Position numbers and translations under genes: made by a program
Notes under the pieces: model-generated
The model's database searches: none
What the model saw: the letters and a program-made list of their open reading frames with translations, nothing else
Told to the model about the DNA's origin: nothing
NCBI RefSeq assembly: GCF_040219215.1
Contig: NZ_JAVJSX010000021.1
Coordinates: 24,618 to 88,617 of the forward strand
Reading direction: 5' to 3'
Origin: Thalassobaculum_A sp040219215
Lineage (GTDB): Bacteria; Pseudomonadota; Alphaproteobacteria; Thalassobaculales; Thalassobaculaceae
DNA: 64,000 bases
Shown here: positions 52,596-59,656 of the stretch, piece after piece
Position numbering within the stretch: position 1 is the stretch's first letter
Layout: each line of letters opens with the position of its first letter

Positions 52596-53984
52596 TTATC
52601 CCGCCATCCGCCGGCTTACGATCCGGAACCGCCAGGCCAGCGCCGCCCACACCACGGCGAGGCCGAGCGCCAGCCCGCCCCACACCCCGACGCCGCCGAG
52701 GCCGAGCGGGAACGCCAGCACCACCGCCCCGCCGATACCGAACACCCAGTAGCCGACGATCGCGATCATCATCGGCACGCGGGTATCCTTGAAGCCGCGC
52801 AGCGCGCCCGCTGTCACCGCCTGCCCGCCGTCGGCCAGCTGGAACAGCCCGGCCATCGCCATGAACGACGCGGCATAGCCGATCGCCACCGCCCCGTGGG
52901 CGTCGTCGGCGCTCAGGAACAGCCCGGCCAGCGGCCGGCCGGCGAGCACGAAGACCAGCGCGAACGGCACCACCACCAGCACGCCGACCACCATCGCCAC
53001 CCGGCCGGCGCGCCGCGCGCCCTCGTGGTCGCGCCGGCCGATCGCCAGCCCGACCCGCACCGTGGCGGCCTGCGCGATTCCGAACGGCACCATGAACGCC
53101 AGTGCCGTGTACTGGATCGCCACCGCGTGGCCGGCCAGGGCGTCGACCCCGATCAGCCCGATCAGGAAGCCCGACGCCGCGAACAGCCCGGATTCCGCCA
53201 GCTTGGTGAAGCCGATCGGCAGGCCGACGGCCCACAGCTCGCGGTAGCGCGGCCAGTCGGAGCGCCAGAACCGAACCAGCAGGTGATAGCGCCGCCAGCG
53301 CCGGTCGGTCAGCACCAGCGCCAGCAGGCCGAAGAACATCGCCGCCTGCACGATCGTGGTGGCGAGGCCGAGGCCGAACAGCTCCATCCGGGGAAAGCCG
53401 AACTTGCCGAACATCAGCACCCAGTCGGCGAACGCGTTGACCCCGATGCCGCCCAGCAGGATCCACAGCGCCAGACGCGGCCGCGAATGGGCGGCGATGA
53501 AGTTCCGCAGCAGGCTGAACCCGGCCATGAACGGAAAGCCCCACATCGCCCCGTGGGCGTACTCGGCCGACTGCGCCGCCAGCAGCGGGTCTTGGCCCAG
53601 CACGTGAACCAGGATCGGCTCGGCGTACCAGAAATACAGCCACGCCGGCACGGTGACCGACACGATCAGCCAGAACCCCTGGCGGGCCGAGCGGCGCACC
53701 CCCTTGTAGTTCCGCGCGCCCAGTTCCTGCGCGAACATCGCCGAGGTGGCGAACAGGATGCCGATCACGGTGATGTACATCGGGAAGAACAGGCTGTGGC
53801 CCAGCTGCCCGGCAGCCAACGCGTCGGCGCCGAGCAGCCCGGTCATCACCACGTCGGTGGTGTTGAGCGACATCTGCGCGATCTGGGTGAGCGCGATCGG
53901 GATCGACAACGCGACGGTCGCGCGGACCTCGTCCCCGAGGACGCGGCCTGCGCCACCGCCACGCACGGTGGTAACGAATGACAT
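52596..53984 (-). CDS. MATE-family multidrug efflux transporter, 462 aa
   Basis: About 12 hydrophobic helices in two similar halves. ATVALSIPIALTQIAQMSLN and TTDVVMTGLLGADALAAGQL at the N-terminus, GFTKLAESGLFAASGFLIGL at the start of the second half, and repeated GAR/GLG-type turns fit the NorM/DinF group. Uses Na+ or H+ to expel cationic drugs or metabolites; substrates unknown. The ATG follows GGAG at 7 bases. Confidence 0.9.
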   Translation of the reverse strand: MSFVTTVRGGGAGRVLGDEVRATVALSIPIALTQIAQMSLNTTDVVMTGLLGADALAAGQLGHSLFFPMYITVIGILFATSAMFAQELGARNYKGVRRSARQGFWLIVSVTVPAWLYFWYAEPILVHVLGQDPLLAAQSAEYAHGAMWGFPFMAGFSLLRNFIAAHSRPRLALWILLGGIGVNAFADWVLMFGKFGFPRMELFGLGLATTIVQAAMFFGLLALVLTDRRWRRYHLLVRFWRSDWPRYRELWAVGLPIGFTKLAESGLFAASGFLIGLIGVDALAGHAVAIQYTALAFMVPFGIAQAATVRVGLAIGRRDHEGARRAGRVAMVVGVLVVVPFALVFVLAGRPLAGLFLSADDAHGAVAIGYAASFMAMAGLFQLADGGQAVTAGALRGFKDTRVPMMIAIVGYWVFGIGGAVVLAFPLGLGGVGVWGGLALGLAVVWAALAWRFRIVSRRMAG

Positions 53985-54091
53985 TCGGGGCTCCGGGCAC
54001 CGCCGTCCGGCGACGGGCCTATCCCGCTTTAGGTGTGGGGGGTCAGGGGGTCAAGGGGAATCGCGGAGTTGGGTAGTGAACGCACCTAGCC

Positions 54092-54166
54092 GTGACATGG
54101 GCGCGGTTTTGGGCTGCGCTGGCTGTACTGGTCGCGTGTCTCGCGAGTGGTGAGGCGCGGGCGTTA
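54092..54166 (+). pseudogene. possible 5' remnant of a secreted-protein gene
   Basis: From GTG 54092 the frame encodes a textbook signal peptide (FWAALAVLVACLASGEARA) followed by a few residues. Then it runs into the AT-rich antisense of the next gene, where composition changes abruptly. This looks like a gene start cut off by the arrival of the AT-rich segment at about 54165. No clear ribosome site is present, so chance is a real alternative. Confidence 0.2.
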
Positions 54167-55120
54167 GGTGACTATGCCTTTTTGCATATCGGCCTTCAGG
54201 AGATGGACGTTAGGCGCCACGATTTCACTCGTAAAGTTCAAACCAACAACTGTATATGGGGCGACTGTCGTATGTACTTTCTCGTCTCCCACAATTCTGT
54301 AGGCGATGAATACAGCAAAAAACGGAATAACTGGAATACCAACCTTCTTCGGCCGCTTCATTGCCTCGGCGAGTTTTCTTCGGTCAAATACAAGTACTTG
54401 ATTTTTACACTCTGCTTCATCTGGAAATATTACAGATTGAGAATAATTGGAGAACTCTATACACTTTAACAGTGTTTTATCAAACTCTCGATTGGCAATC
54501 GATTCATCGTCATTCCAAAAAAACGTATCAATCATCATATAGACATTTTGCGCTGGTGTTTTTCCAATGTTCTTTATGCTAAGATTTATAACTGATTGAG
54601 CGCCCGCGAGATTAAAAACAAATTTACTTTTCACTTCAGGGGTATCTATCTTCAGCCAGGCCCTATTCTCGGCGGCGGAAAGTTTGCGAGTGGCGTCAAG
54701 GGTCTTATAAATAGCGAGGACAGCCCACCCGCTGAGGCCGGCAGCTACGACACTCATCGCAGCCATGACCCATTGCGGGTAGGTGTCGCCCAAAACTCGG
54801 ATCTCGACCTGCTGGTTAGGCTGGGGTTGCTGGTGGGGTTGGGGGGCGACAGCTTGGGCGCCTGCATGTGGTGGGGGGCTCGGCGCGGCGCTGACTTCAA
54901 TCGGTTCCAGTGGGCTTTCTGGCTGTCGTTCCTCTGGCTGCTGCTGGTCTTCCTGGCGACCTTCGGAGAGCCGGCTTGCCGGGGCTTGCACAGCGACTGC
55001 GGCCCGTTCCTGGATGGTCTCTTGGCTCTCGCATGGCCCAACGCCAGCAGTTAGCAGAACGACGCCCGCAATCAGGCATCCTCTAACCGCAAGACGGTGC
55101 AACCGATTGCCACGAGACAT
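54164..55120 (-). CDS. hypothetical membrane protein with AT-rich C-terminal half, 318 aa
   Basis: A signal peptide or anchor (about residues 8-28) is followed by a Gln/Pro/Glu-rich linker (about 50-105) and one membrane helix (about 117-138, WVMAAMSVVAAGLSGWAVLA). A short coiled segment ends in ENRAWLKI, and then a beta-rich domain runs to the C-terminus (LSIKNIGKTPAQNVYMMIDT). The helix-AENRAW-beta layout is common in uncharacterised proteins of mobile regions. The DNA for the second half (54170-54720) is far more AT-rich than its surroundings, which suggests transfer. Function unknown. Confidence 0.65.
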   Translation of the reverse strand: MSRGNRLHRLAVRGCLIAGVVLLTAGVGPCESQETIQERAAVAVQAPASRLSEGRQEDQQQPEERQPESPLEPIEVSAAPSPPPHAGAQAVAPQPHQQPQPNQQVEIRVLGDTYPQWVMAAMSVVAAGLSGWAVLAIYKTLDATRKLSAAENRAWLKIDTPEVKSKFVFNLAGAQSVINLSIKNIGKTPAQNVYMMIDTFFWNDDESIANREFDKTLLKCIEFSNYSQSVIFPDEAECKNQVLVFDRRKLAEAMKRPKKVGIPVIPFFAVFIAYRIVGDEKVHTTVAPYTVVGLNFTSEIVAPNVHLLKADMQKGIVT

Positions 55121-55279
55121 TGGACAAGGACGCCGCTGAGAATCCCCCACGGCTGATCTTGTTCGCCGGATTGCGTTCTGTCTCGTGAATTCCGTGCATG
55201 CCGTGTGGTTCGCGACACTTCGATCATCGATGGCGCCTAGCTTGCATAAATCGCAAGCAGTTCCTACATTCACCATGCA

Positions 55280-55534
55280 ATGAACAGCAGGCATCGACGA
55301 ACCCTGGCTGCCGTCTTCACCGACCCGGTGCCGGGCACCGTCGATTGGTCGTCGATCGAGGGCCTGCTGGTGGCGGCCGGCGCTCGGGTGATCGAGGGGC
55401 GCGGTTCGCGGGTGCGGTTCGAGAAGGATGGCGAGGTCGAGACGTTCCAACGCCCGCACCCCGCCAAGGAAGCCAAGCGTTATCAGGTTCGCGCTGCCCG
55501 CGCGTTCCTGGAACGGATCGGAGTGACGCCATGA
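55280..55534 (+). CDS. hicA: HicA-type toxin (mRNA interferase), 84 aa
   Basis: NSRHRRTLAAVFTDPVPGTV at the N-terminus, GLLVAAGARVIEGRGSRVRF and TFQRPHPAKEAKRYQVRAA match the HicA double-stranded RNA-binding fold, with the catalytic His in RPHP. The ATG of the antitoxin gene overlaps its stop by 4 bases. It is divergent from the AT-rich membrane protein gene. The order toxin-antitoxin is normal for hicAB. Confidence 0.9.
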   Translation: MNSRHRRTLAAVFTDPVPGTVDWSSIEGLLVAAGARVIEGRGSRVRFEKDGEVETFQRPHPAKEAKRYQVRAARAFLERIGVTP

Positions 55535-55863
55535 CCAACACCATGACCTACAAGGGCTACTCCGCCCGGATCGAGTACGACGACGAGGACGGCATCCTGA
55601 CCGGCCGGATCGCCGGCATCCGCGACGGCGTCGGCTTTTACGCCGACACGGTGGACGCTCTGCGCGCCGCGTTCCACGAGGCGGTCGAGGACTACATCGA
55701 GACCTGCGAGCGGGTCGGCAAGGAGCCGCAGAAGGCCTATTCCGGCCAGGTCATGTTCCGGGTCAGCCCCGACGTGCACCGCCGGGCCGCGCTGGCCGCC
55801 GAACTGGAAGGCAAGAGCCTGAACCAGTGGGCCGAGGAAGCGCTGGACCGGGCGGCCGGCTGA
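55531..55863 (+). CDS. hicB: HicB-type antitoxin, 110 aa
   Basis: A partial RNase H-like HicB fold (YKGYSARIEYDDEDGILTGR, GIRDGVGFYADTVDALRAAF, VEDYIETCERVGKEP) is followed by a ribbon-helix-helix DNA-binding end (FRVSPDVHRRAALAAELEG, SLNQWAEEAL). It binds HicA and should repress its own operon. ATG 55531 overlaps the hicA stop; a longer upstream frame is an artefact of reading through hicA. Confidence 0.9.
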   Translation: MTNTMTYKGYSARIEYDDEDGILTGRIAGIRDGVGFYADTVDALRAAFHEAVEDYIETCERVGKEPQKAYSGQVMFRVSPDVHRRAALAAELEGKSLNQWAEEALDRAAG

Positions 55864-55882
55864 ACGGAAGCGGAGCGCCATC

Positions 55883-56407
55883 GTGATCCTGCACACCGAA
55901 CGCCTGCGGCTGGAGCCGTGCAACGCCGGGCAGTATGACGGGCTGCGGGTGGTGAACACCGACCTGGAAGTCATGCGTTTCCTGGGCGGCGCGCAGACCC
56001 CGGAGGAAACCCGCGCCTGGATCGAGCGTGCCGAGGCGGGTTGGGCCGCGCTGGGGTATTCGTGGTGGTCGTTCATCCTCGCCGAATCCGGCCGGATCGT
56101 CGGCGCCGGCTGCATCCAGCACATCGAGAACGACCCGGCCAAGGCGGTCGAGATCGGCTGGCGGCTGCTGCCCGACACCTGGGGCAAGGGCTACGCCACC
56201 GAGGCCGCCCGGGCGATGGCGGCGTTCGCGTTCCGGGAACTGCCGATCAGCGAGCTGTTCTCGAACGCCGATCCGCAGAATGCCGCCTCCATCCACGTCA
56301 TGCAGCGGATCGGCATGCGGTTCGTGGGGCGGCGGCACTACTACGGCAGCGAGTGCGCGACCTATGCGATGGACCGGCCCGGACCGCCGGACGCTCCGGG
56401 CCGCTGA
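55883..56407 (+). CDS. GNAT-family N-acetyltransferase (RimJ/RimL-like), 174 aa
   Basis: LHTERLRLEPCNAGQYDGL opens like RimJ/RimL-type enzymes. The acetyl-CoA site appears as IGWRLLPDTWGKGYATEAAR, and NAASIHVMQRIGMRFVGRR is the usual C-terminal signature. The start is GTG 55883, with GGAG upstream. It follows hicB by 19 bases, perhaps by read-through. The substrate, protein or small molecule, is unknown. Confidence 0.88.
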   Translation: MILHTERLRLEPCNAGQYDGLRVVNTDLEVMRFLGGAQTPEETRAWIERAEAGWAALGYSWWSFILAESGRIVGAGCIQHIENDPAKAVEIGWRLLPDTWGKGYATEAARAMAAFAFRELPISELFSNADPQNAASIHVMQRIGMRFVGRRHYYGSECATYAMDRPGPPDAPGR

Positions 56408-56409
56408 TC

Positions 56410-56838
56410 CTATTCGGGGACCAGTTCGCCGGAGCCGCCGACCTCGGCCGGGAAGTCCTTCAGCTTGGGCAGCCCGTCCCTGATCGGCAGCACGGTCTCG
56501 GCATAGTGCAGGTGGACGCTCGGCTTGAACGCCACGCTCGGCAGGGCGGCGGCGCAGACGTCGACCAGGCCGAACGTCGGGTGGTCGGTCATCAGGTGGC
56601 CGCCGCACTTGGTGCAGTGGTGCCGATCGCTGATCCCGGTCTTGTTGAACCGGCCGATCAATTCGGCGCCCCTGGTGACCCGGACGCTGTCGGCCTTCCA
56701 CAGGGTGAAGGCCATCACCGGGGCGCCCGAGTAGCTCCGGCAGGAGTTGCAGTGGCAATAGCCCATCTCCAGCGGCGCGCCGGTCGCCTCGATCTCCAGC
56801 GCCCCGCAGAAGCAGGTCCCGGTATGCGTGTCGGCCAT
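56410..56838 (-). CDS. GFA (glutathione-dependent formaldehyde-activating)/CENP-V family protein, 142 aa
   Basis: Zinc-binding cysteines in the family order: GTCFCGALEIEATG, GYCHCNSCRSYSGAP and HHCTKCGGHLM. The name comes from Gfa of Paracoccus, which joins glutathione to formaldehyde, but most relatives have unknown roles. ATG 56838 follows AGGAG by 5 bases. The surrounding genes give no hint of formaldehyde metabolism. Confidence 0.9.
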   Translation of the reverse strand: MADTHTGTCFCGALEIEATGAPLEMGYCHCNSCRSYSGAPVMAFTLWKADSVRVTRGAELIGRFNKTGISDRHHCTKCGGHLMTDHPTFGLVDVCAAALPSVAFKPSVHLHYAETVLPIRDGLPKLKDFPAEVGGSGELVPE

Positions 56839-56951
56839 GTGATCTCCTGAACTCGTTGCAGAGGGTTCGCGGCGTCGGAGGCCGCGGTTTCCCGGGCGGA
56901 TACTCCGTCCGCGCGATCCTTGCAACGCCAACCAGACGTCGGCGTCGGCCA

Positions 56952-57857
56952 TTATGAAGTGCCGGACCCCGCCGGACCGGCGAACGCCGCCAGGGCGGCC
57001 TCGATCACCGGTCGGGCCGCGCGGTCGCGGCGCCACACCAGCACCAGGTCGCGGTGGATCGGCGGGTCGAGCTGGCGTACGTCGACCCGGCGGGCGGCGG
57101 CGTCCTCGCGGGTCGCCATCTCGGAGATGACCGACCAGCCGAACCCGGCCCGCACATAGGCCATCTGGGCATCGGAACTGCCGATGTCGGTGATGCGGAT
57201 CCGGTCGCGGTCGGCGCCGTCGAGCCAGCCGTCGATCGACCGGCGGATCGCGCCGGCCCGGTCGTACAGGATCACCCGCCGCCCCTCCAGGTCGCGCGGC
57301 GTCACGCTTCCGGTGGTCGGCGCCTGGGACGGCGGGGTCACGCACACCAGCCGGTCGCGATAGAACGGCCGGGTCTGCAGGTGCGGGTCGTGCACCGGCG
57401 CGGTCAGCAGCCCCAGGTCGATCGAACCATCCAGCACCCCGACCACCAGGTCGCCGGTGTTGCCGGTGACGATGCGCAGGTCGATGCCGGAATGGCGCGC
57501 GGTCAGCTCGGACACCACCGCCGGCAGCAGGTAACGGGTCGAGGTCGCCCCGGTCGCCAGCACCAGCGTGCCGGTCACCGTCGCCTGCATCAGGGCGATC
57601 TCGTCGAGGGCGGCGTCCAGGGTGGCCAGCGCCCGGTCGGCGGCGGCGATCAGCACCGCACCCTCGGCGGTCGGCCGGGCGGTCTTGCCGATCCGCTCCA
57701 GCAGGCGGGCGCCGAGCTGCTGTTCAAGCTGGCGGATCTGGTTGCTGACCGCCGGCTGGGTCAGGCCGAGGGTGTCGGCGGCGGACGAGAAGCCGCCGGT
57801 GCGCGCCACCTCGCGCAGCGCCCGCAGGCGGTCCAGGGACGGCAGATGGCGTCGCAC
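56952..57857 (-). CDS. LysR-family transcriptional regulator, 301 aa
   Basis: The N-terminal winged helix (LDRLRALREVARTGGFSSAA, LTQPAVSNQIRQLEQQLG) is followed by a substrate-binding domain (LVLATGATSTRYLLPAVVSE, GLLTAPVHD, VRAGFGWSVISEMA). GTG 57857 was chosen because GGAGA lies 8 bases upstream; longer frames add residues from the intergenic region. It is divergent from a TauD-like dioxygenase gene, and a T-N11-A box sits between, so it most likely controls that gene and itself. Confidence 0.9.
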   Translation of the reverse strand: MRRHLPSLDRLRALREVARTGGFSSAADTLGLTQPAVSNQIRQLEQQLGARLLERIGKTARPTAEGAVLIAAADRALATLDAALDEIALMQATVTGTLVLATGATSTRYLLPAVVSELTARHSGIDLRIVTGNTGDLVVGVLDGSIDLGLLTAPVHDPHLQTRPFYRDRLVCVTPPSQAPTTGSVTPRDLEGRRVILYDRAGAIRRSIDGWLDGADRDRIRITDIGSSDAQMAYVRAGFGWSVISEMATREDAAARRVDVRQLDPPIHRDLVLVWRRDRAARPVIEAALAAFAGPAGSGTS

Positions 57858-57887
57858 CGTGGGTTTCTCCCGCACACGACCAGTAGA

Positions 57888-57910
57888 TTCTGAAATGATT
57901 ATCATCAGAA
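57888..57910. promoter_or_regulatory. LysR-type T-N11-A operator
   Basis: TTCTGA (57888-57893) and TCAGAA (57905-57910) are perfect inverted repeats separated by 11 bases, the classic LysR box. It lies 31 bases from the LysR start and 78 bases from the dioxygenase start, the usual place for a shared, autoregulatory site. Confidence 0.65.
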
Positions 57911-57988
57911 ACAACAATTTCAAAAATAGCTGGATCGCCGCGATCCTGGACCCCGTCGCCACGCACCGGCGAACCGGAGGGACCCGCG

Positions 57989-59104
57989 ATGAACTCGATC
58001 AGCCCCGCCCCGACACCAGAGGCACCGACGCAAGCCGTTCCCATGCCCACGGCACCAATCGGCGGCAGCTTCGCCTGGACCGCAGCGGAGGTGCTGCAGC
58101 GCGACGACTGGATCTGCCGCATCGAGGAGTCCGACGTGGCGGAGATCGACGCCGCGGTCCGGTTCACCCGCGCCCAGGGTCTGGCGATCCAGGACATCGG
58201 CCGCGACCAGTTCCCGCTCGGCCGGCTGACCACCCGGCTCGGCGCGCTGCGCGCCCAGATCCGCTCCGGCCTCGGGCTCGGCTACATCAAGGGCCTGCCG
58301 GTCGATCGCTACGACCGCGAGACCCTGATCCGGATCTACTGGGGCCTGTGCCGCCACCTCGGCGACCCGGTCACCCAGAACCGCAACGGCCACCTGCTCG
58401 GCCACGTGATCGACGTCGGCGACGCGGTCGAGGACCACAACAAGCGGCTGACCCAGACCAACGCCGAGTTGTGCTTTCACGCCGATTCCTGCGACGTGGT
58501 GGCGCTGTTGTGCATCCGGCACGCCCGCACCGGCGGCGAGAGCCTGATCGTCAGCGCGGTCGCGGTCCACGACGAGATGATGCGGCGGCGGCCCGACCTG
58601 CTGCCGGAGCTGTACCGGCCGATCTACATGGACCGGCGCGGCGAGGTGCCGCCGGGCAAGCTGCCCTGGTTCGGGGTACCGCTGTTCAACTGGCACGGCG
58701 GGCTGCTCAACGGCTATTCGCCGGTGCTGCAGTACATCGAGTCGCTGAAGCGGTTCCCCGACGCACCGCGGATGTCGAACGCCCAGCGCGAAGCGCTCGA
58801 CCTGTACTTCGCGATCTGCGAGGAGGACCGGTTCTGCCTGCGCCTGCCGTTCGAGCCCGGCGACATCCAGTTCCTGCAGAACCACGTGGTGTTCCACTCG
58901 CGCACGTCCTACGAGGACTGGCCGGAGCCGGAGCGCCGCCGGCACCTGATGCGGATGTGGCTGTCGCTGCCCGACGGCCGCCTGCTGCCGCCGGCCCTGG
59001 CCGAGAAGTGGATCAACATCGAGCCCGGCACCCGGCGCGGCGGGGTTCCGACCACCGCGGCGCCGGTGATCCCGGAAGACCCACTGACCAAGGCCTATGC
59101 CTGA
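57989..59104 (+). CDS. TauD/TfdA-family Fe(II)/2-oxoglutarate-dependent dioxygenase-like protein, 371 aa
   Basis: The iron facial triad is visible: CFHADSCDVVAL gives the HxD pair, and NHVVFHSRTSYEDWPEPERR supplies the distal His. An Arg for 2-oxoglutarate lies shortly after (RRHLMRMWL). Members oxidise small organic acids, amines or sulfonates. The enzyme is divergent from a LysR regulator with a good operator. Start ATG 57989 has GGAGGG at 8 bases. The first 30 residues (Pro/Ala/Thr-rich) look disordered. No transporter gene for a substrate is adjacent. Confidence 0.88.
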   Translation: MNSISPAPTPEAPTQAVPMPTAPIGGSFAWTAAEVLQRDDWICRIEESDVAEIDAAVRFTRAQGLAIQDIGRDQFPLGRLTTRLGALRAQIRSGLGLGYIKGLPVDRYDRETLIRIYWGLCRHLGDPVTQNRNGHLLGHVIDVGDAVEDHNKRLTQTNAELCFHADSCDVVALLCIRHARTGGESLIVSAVAVHDEMMRRRPDLLPELYRPIYMDRRGEVPPGKLPWFGVPLFNWHGGLLNGYSPVLQYIESLKRFPDAPRMSNAQREALDLYFAICEEDRFCLRLPFEPGDIQFLQNHVVFHSRTSYEDWPEPERRRHLMRMWLSLPDGRLLPPALAEKWINIEPGTRRGGVPTTAAPVIPEDPLTKAYA

Positions 59105-59125
59105 TCGGTGGCGGCGGGACTCACT

Positions 59126-59148
59126 AATATATCGGTGGATGATATATT
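59126..59148. promoter_or_regulatory. inverted-repeat operator upstream of padR
   Basis: AATATATC (59126-59133) and GATATATT (59141-59148) are perfect inverted repeats with a 7-base spacer. It contains ATATATCGGTGG (59127-59138), which recurs with one change in the palindrome at 59620-59637. Most likely the PadR autoregulatory site. Confidence 0.6.
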
Positions 59149-59153
59149 GCCCC

Positions 59154-59182
59154 TTGATAGGTTAATCGCGGCGATCTATCTT
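59154..59182 (+). promoter_or_regulatory. candidate sigma-70 promoter of the padR gene
   Basis: TTGATA (59154-59159) and TATCTT (59177-59182) are 17 bases apart. Transcription would start at about 59189, almost on the ATG at 59190, and no ribosome site is visible, so a leaderless mRNA is possible. It lies 5 bases after the inverted repeat. Confidence 0.45.
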
Positions 59183-59189
59183 TGCGGTC

Positions 59190-59594
59190 ATGAGCAACGC
59201 CCTGCGCGCACGACCGGCGGCCACCCCGAAGGCCAACGAGGTCGACTACACCGATCCGAAGTACTGGAACGGGCTCATCAAGATGAGTCTGTCGAAGTTC
59301 TTCATCCTGTGCGTCCTGAACCGCCAGCGCATGCACGGCTACGACATCACCAAGGCGGTCGAGGACACCACCCAGGGCTGCTGCTCGCCGACGCCGGGCG
59401 CGCTGTATCCGGTGCTCAAGGAATTCGAGGCCGGCGGCTACGTCACGGTCGAGCACGAGGTGGTCGGCGGCCGGCAGCGTAAGGTCTACGCGATCACCGA
59501 CCGGGGCCGCGAGGCGTTCCGGGTCGCGGTCCAGGCCTGGACCGAGGTCGGCGCCTGCATCACCGCCGGCGGCAAGGACGCCTGCTGCGGGTGA
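59190..59594 (+). CDS. PadR-family transcriptional regulator with cysteine pairs, 134 aa
   Basis: A winged-helix PadR core: FFILCVLNRQRMHGYDITKA, TPGALYPVLKEFEAGGYV and RQRKVYAITDRGREAFR. Two cysteine sites stand out: C64-C65 at the recognition region (GCCSPTPG), and C123, C132, C133 at the very C-terminus (ACITAGGKDACCG). Such clustered thiols suggest binding of a soft metal or metalloid such as As(III). The next gene encodes a flavoprotein with a cysteine-rich tail, and the two genes share an operator motif. It is probably a repressor released by the ligand. Confidence 0.85.
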   Translation: MSNALRARPAATPKANEVDYTDPKYWNGLIKMSLSKFFILCVLNRQRMHGYDITKAVEDTTQGCCSPTPGALYPVLKEFEAGGYVTVEHEVVGGRQRKVYAITDRGREAFRVAVQAWTEVGACITAGGKDACCG

Positions 59595-59602
59595 GCGTTT
59601 TT

Positions 59603-59637
59603 TTGAGCTTCAGTATCACCCATCGATATATCGATGG
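59603..59637 (+). promoter_or_regulatory. promoter with palindromic operator upstream of the flavoprotein gene
   Basis: TTGAGC (59603-59608) and ATATAT (59626-59631) are 17 bases apart. The -10 is embedded in a perfect 18-base palindrome, CCATCGATATATCGATGG (59620-59637), whose half ATATATCGATGG repeats the sequence found at the padR operator. A protein bound here would block transcription. A strong ribosome site AAGGAGG follows at 59643-59649. Confidence 0.6.
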
Positions 59638-59656
59638 CCAATAAGGAGGTTTGGAC

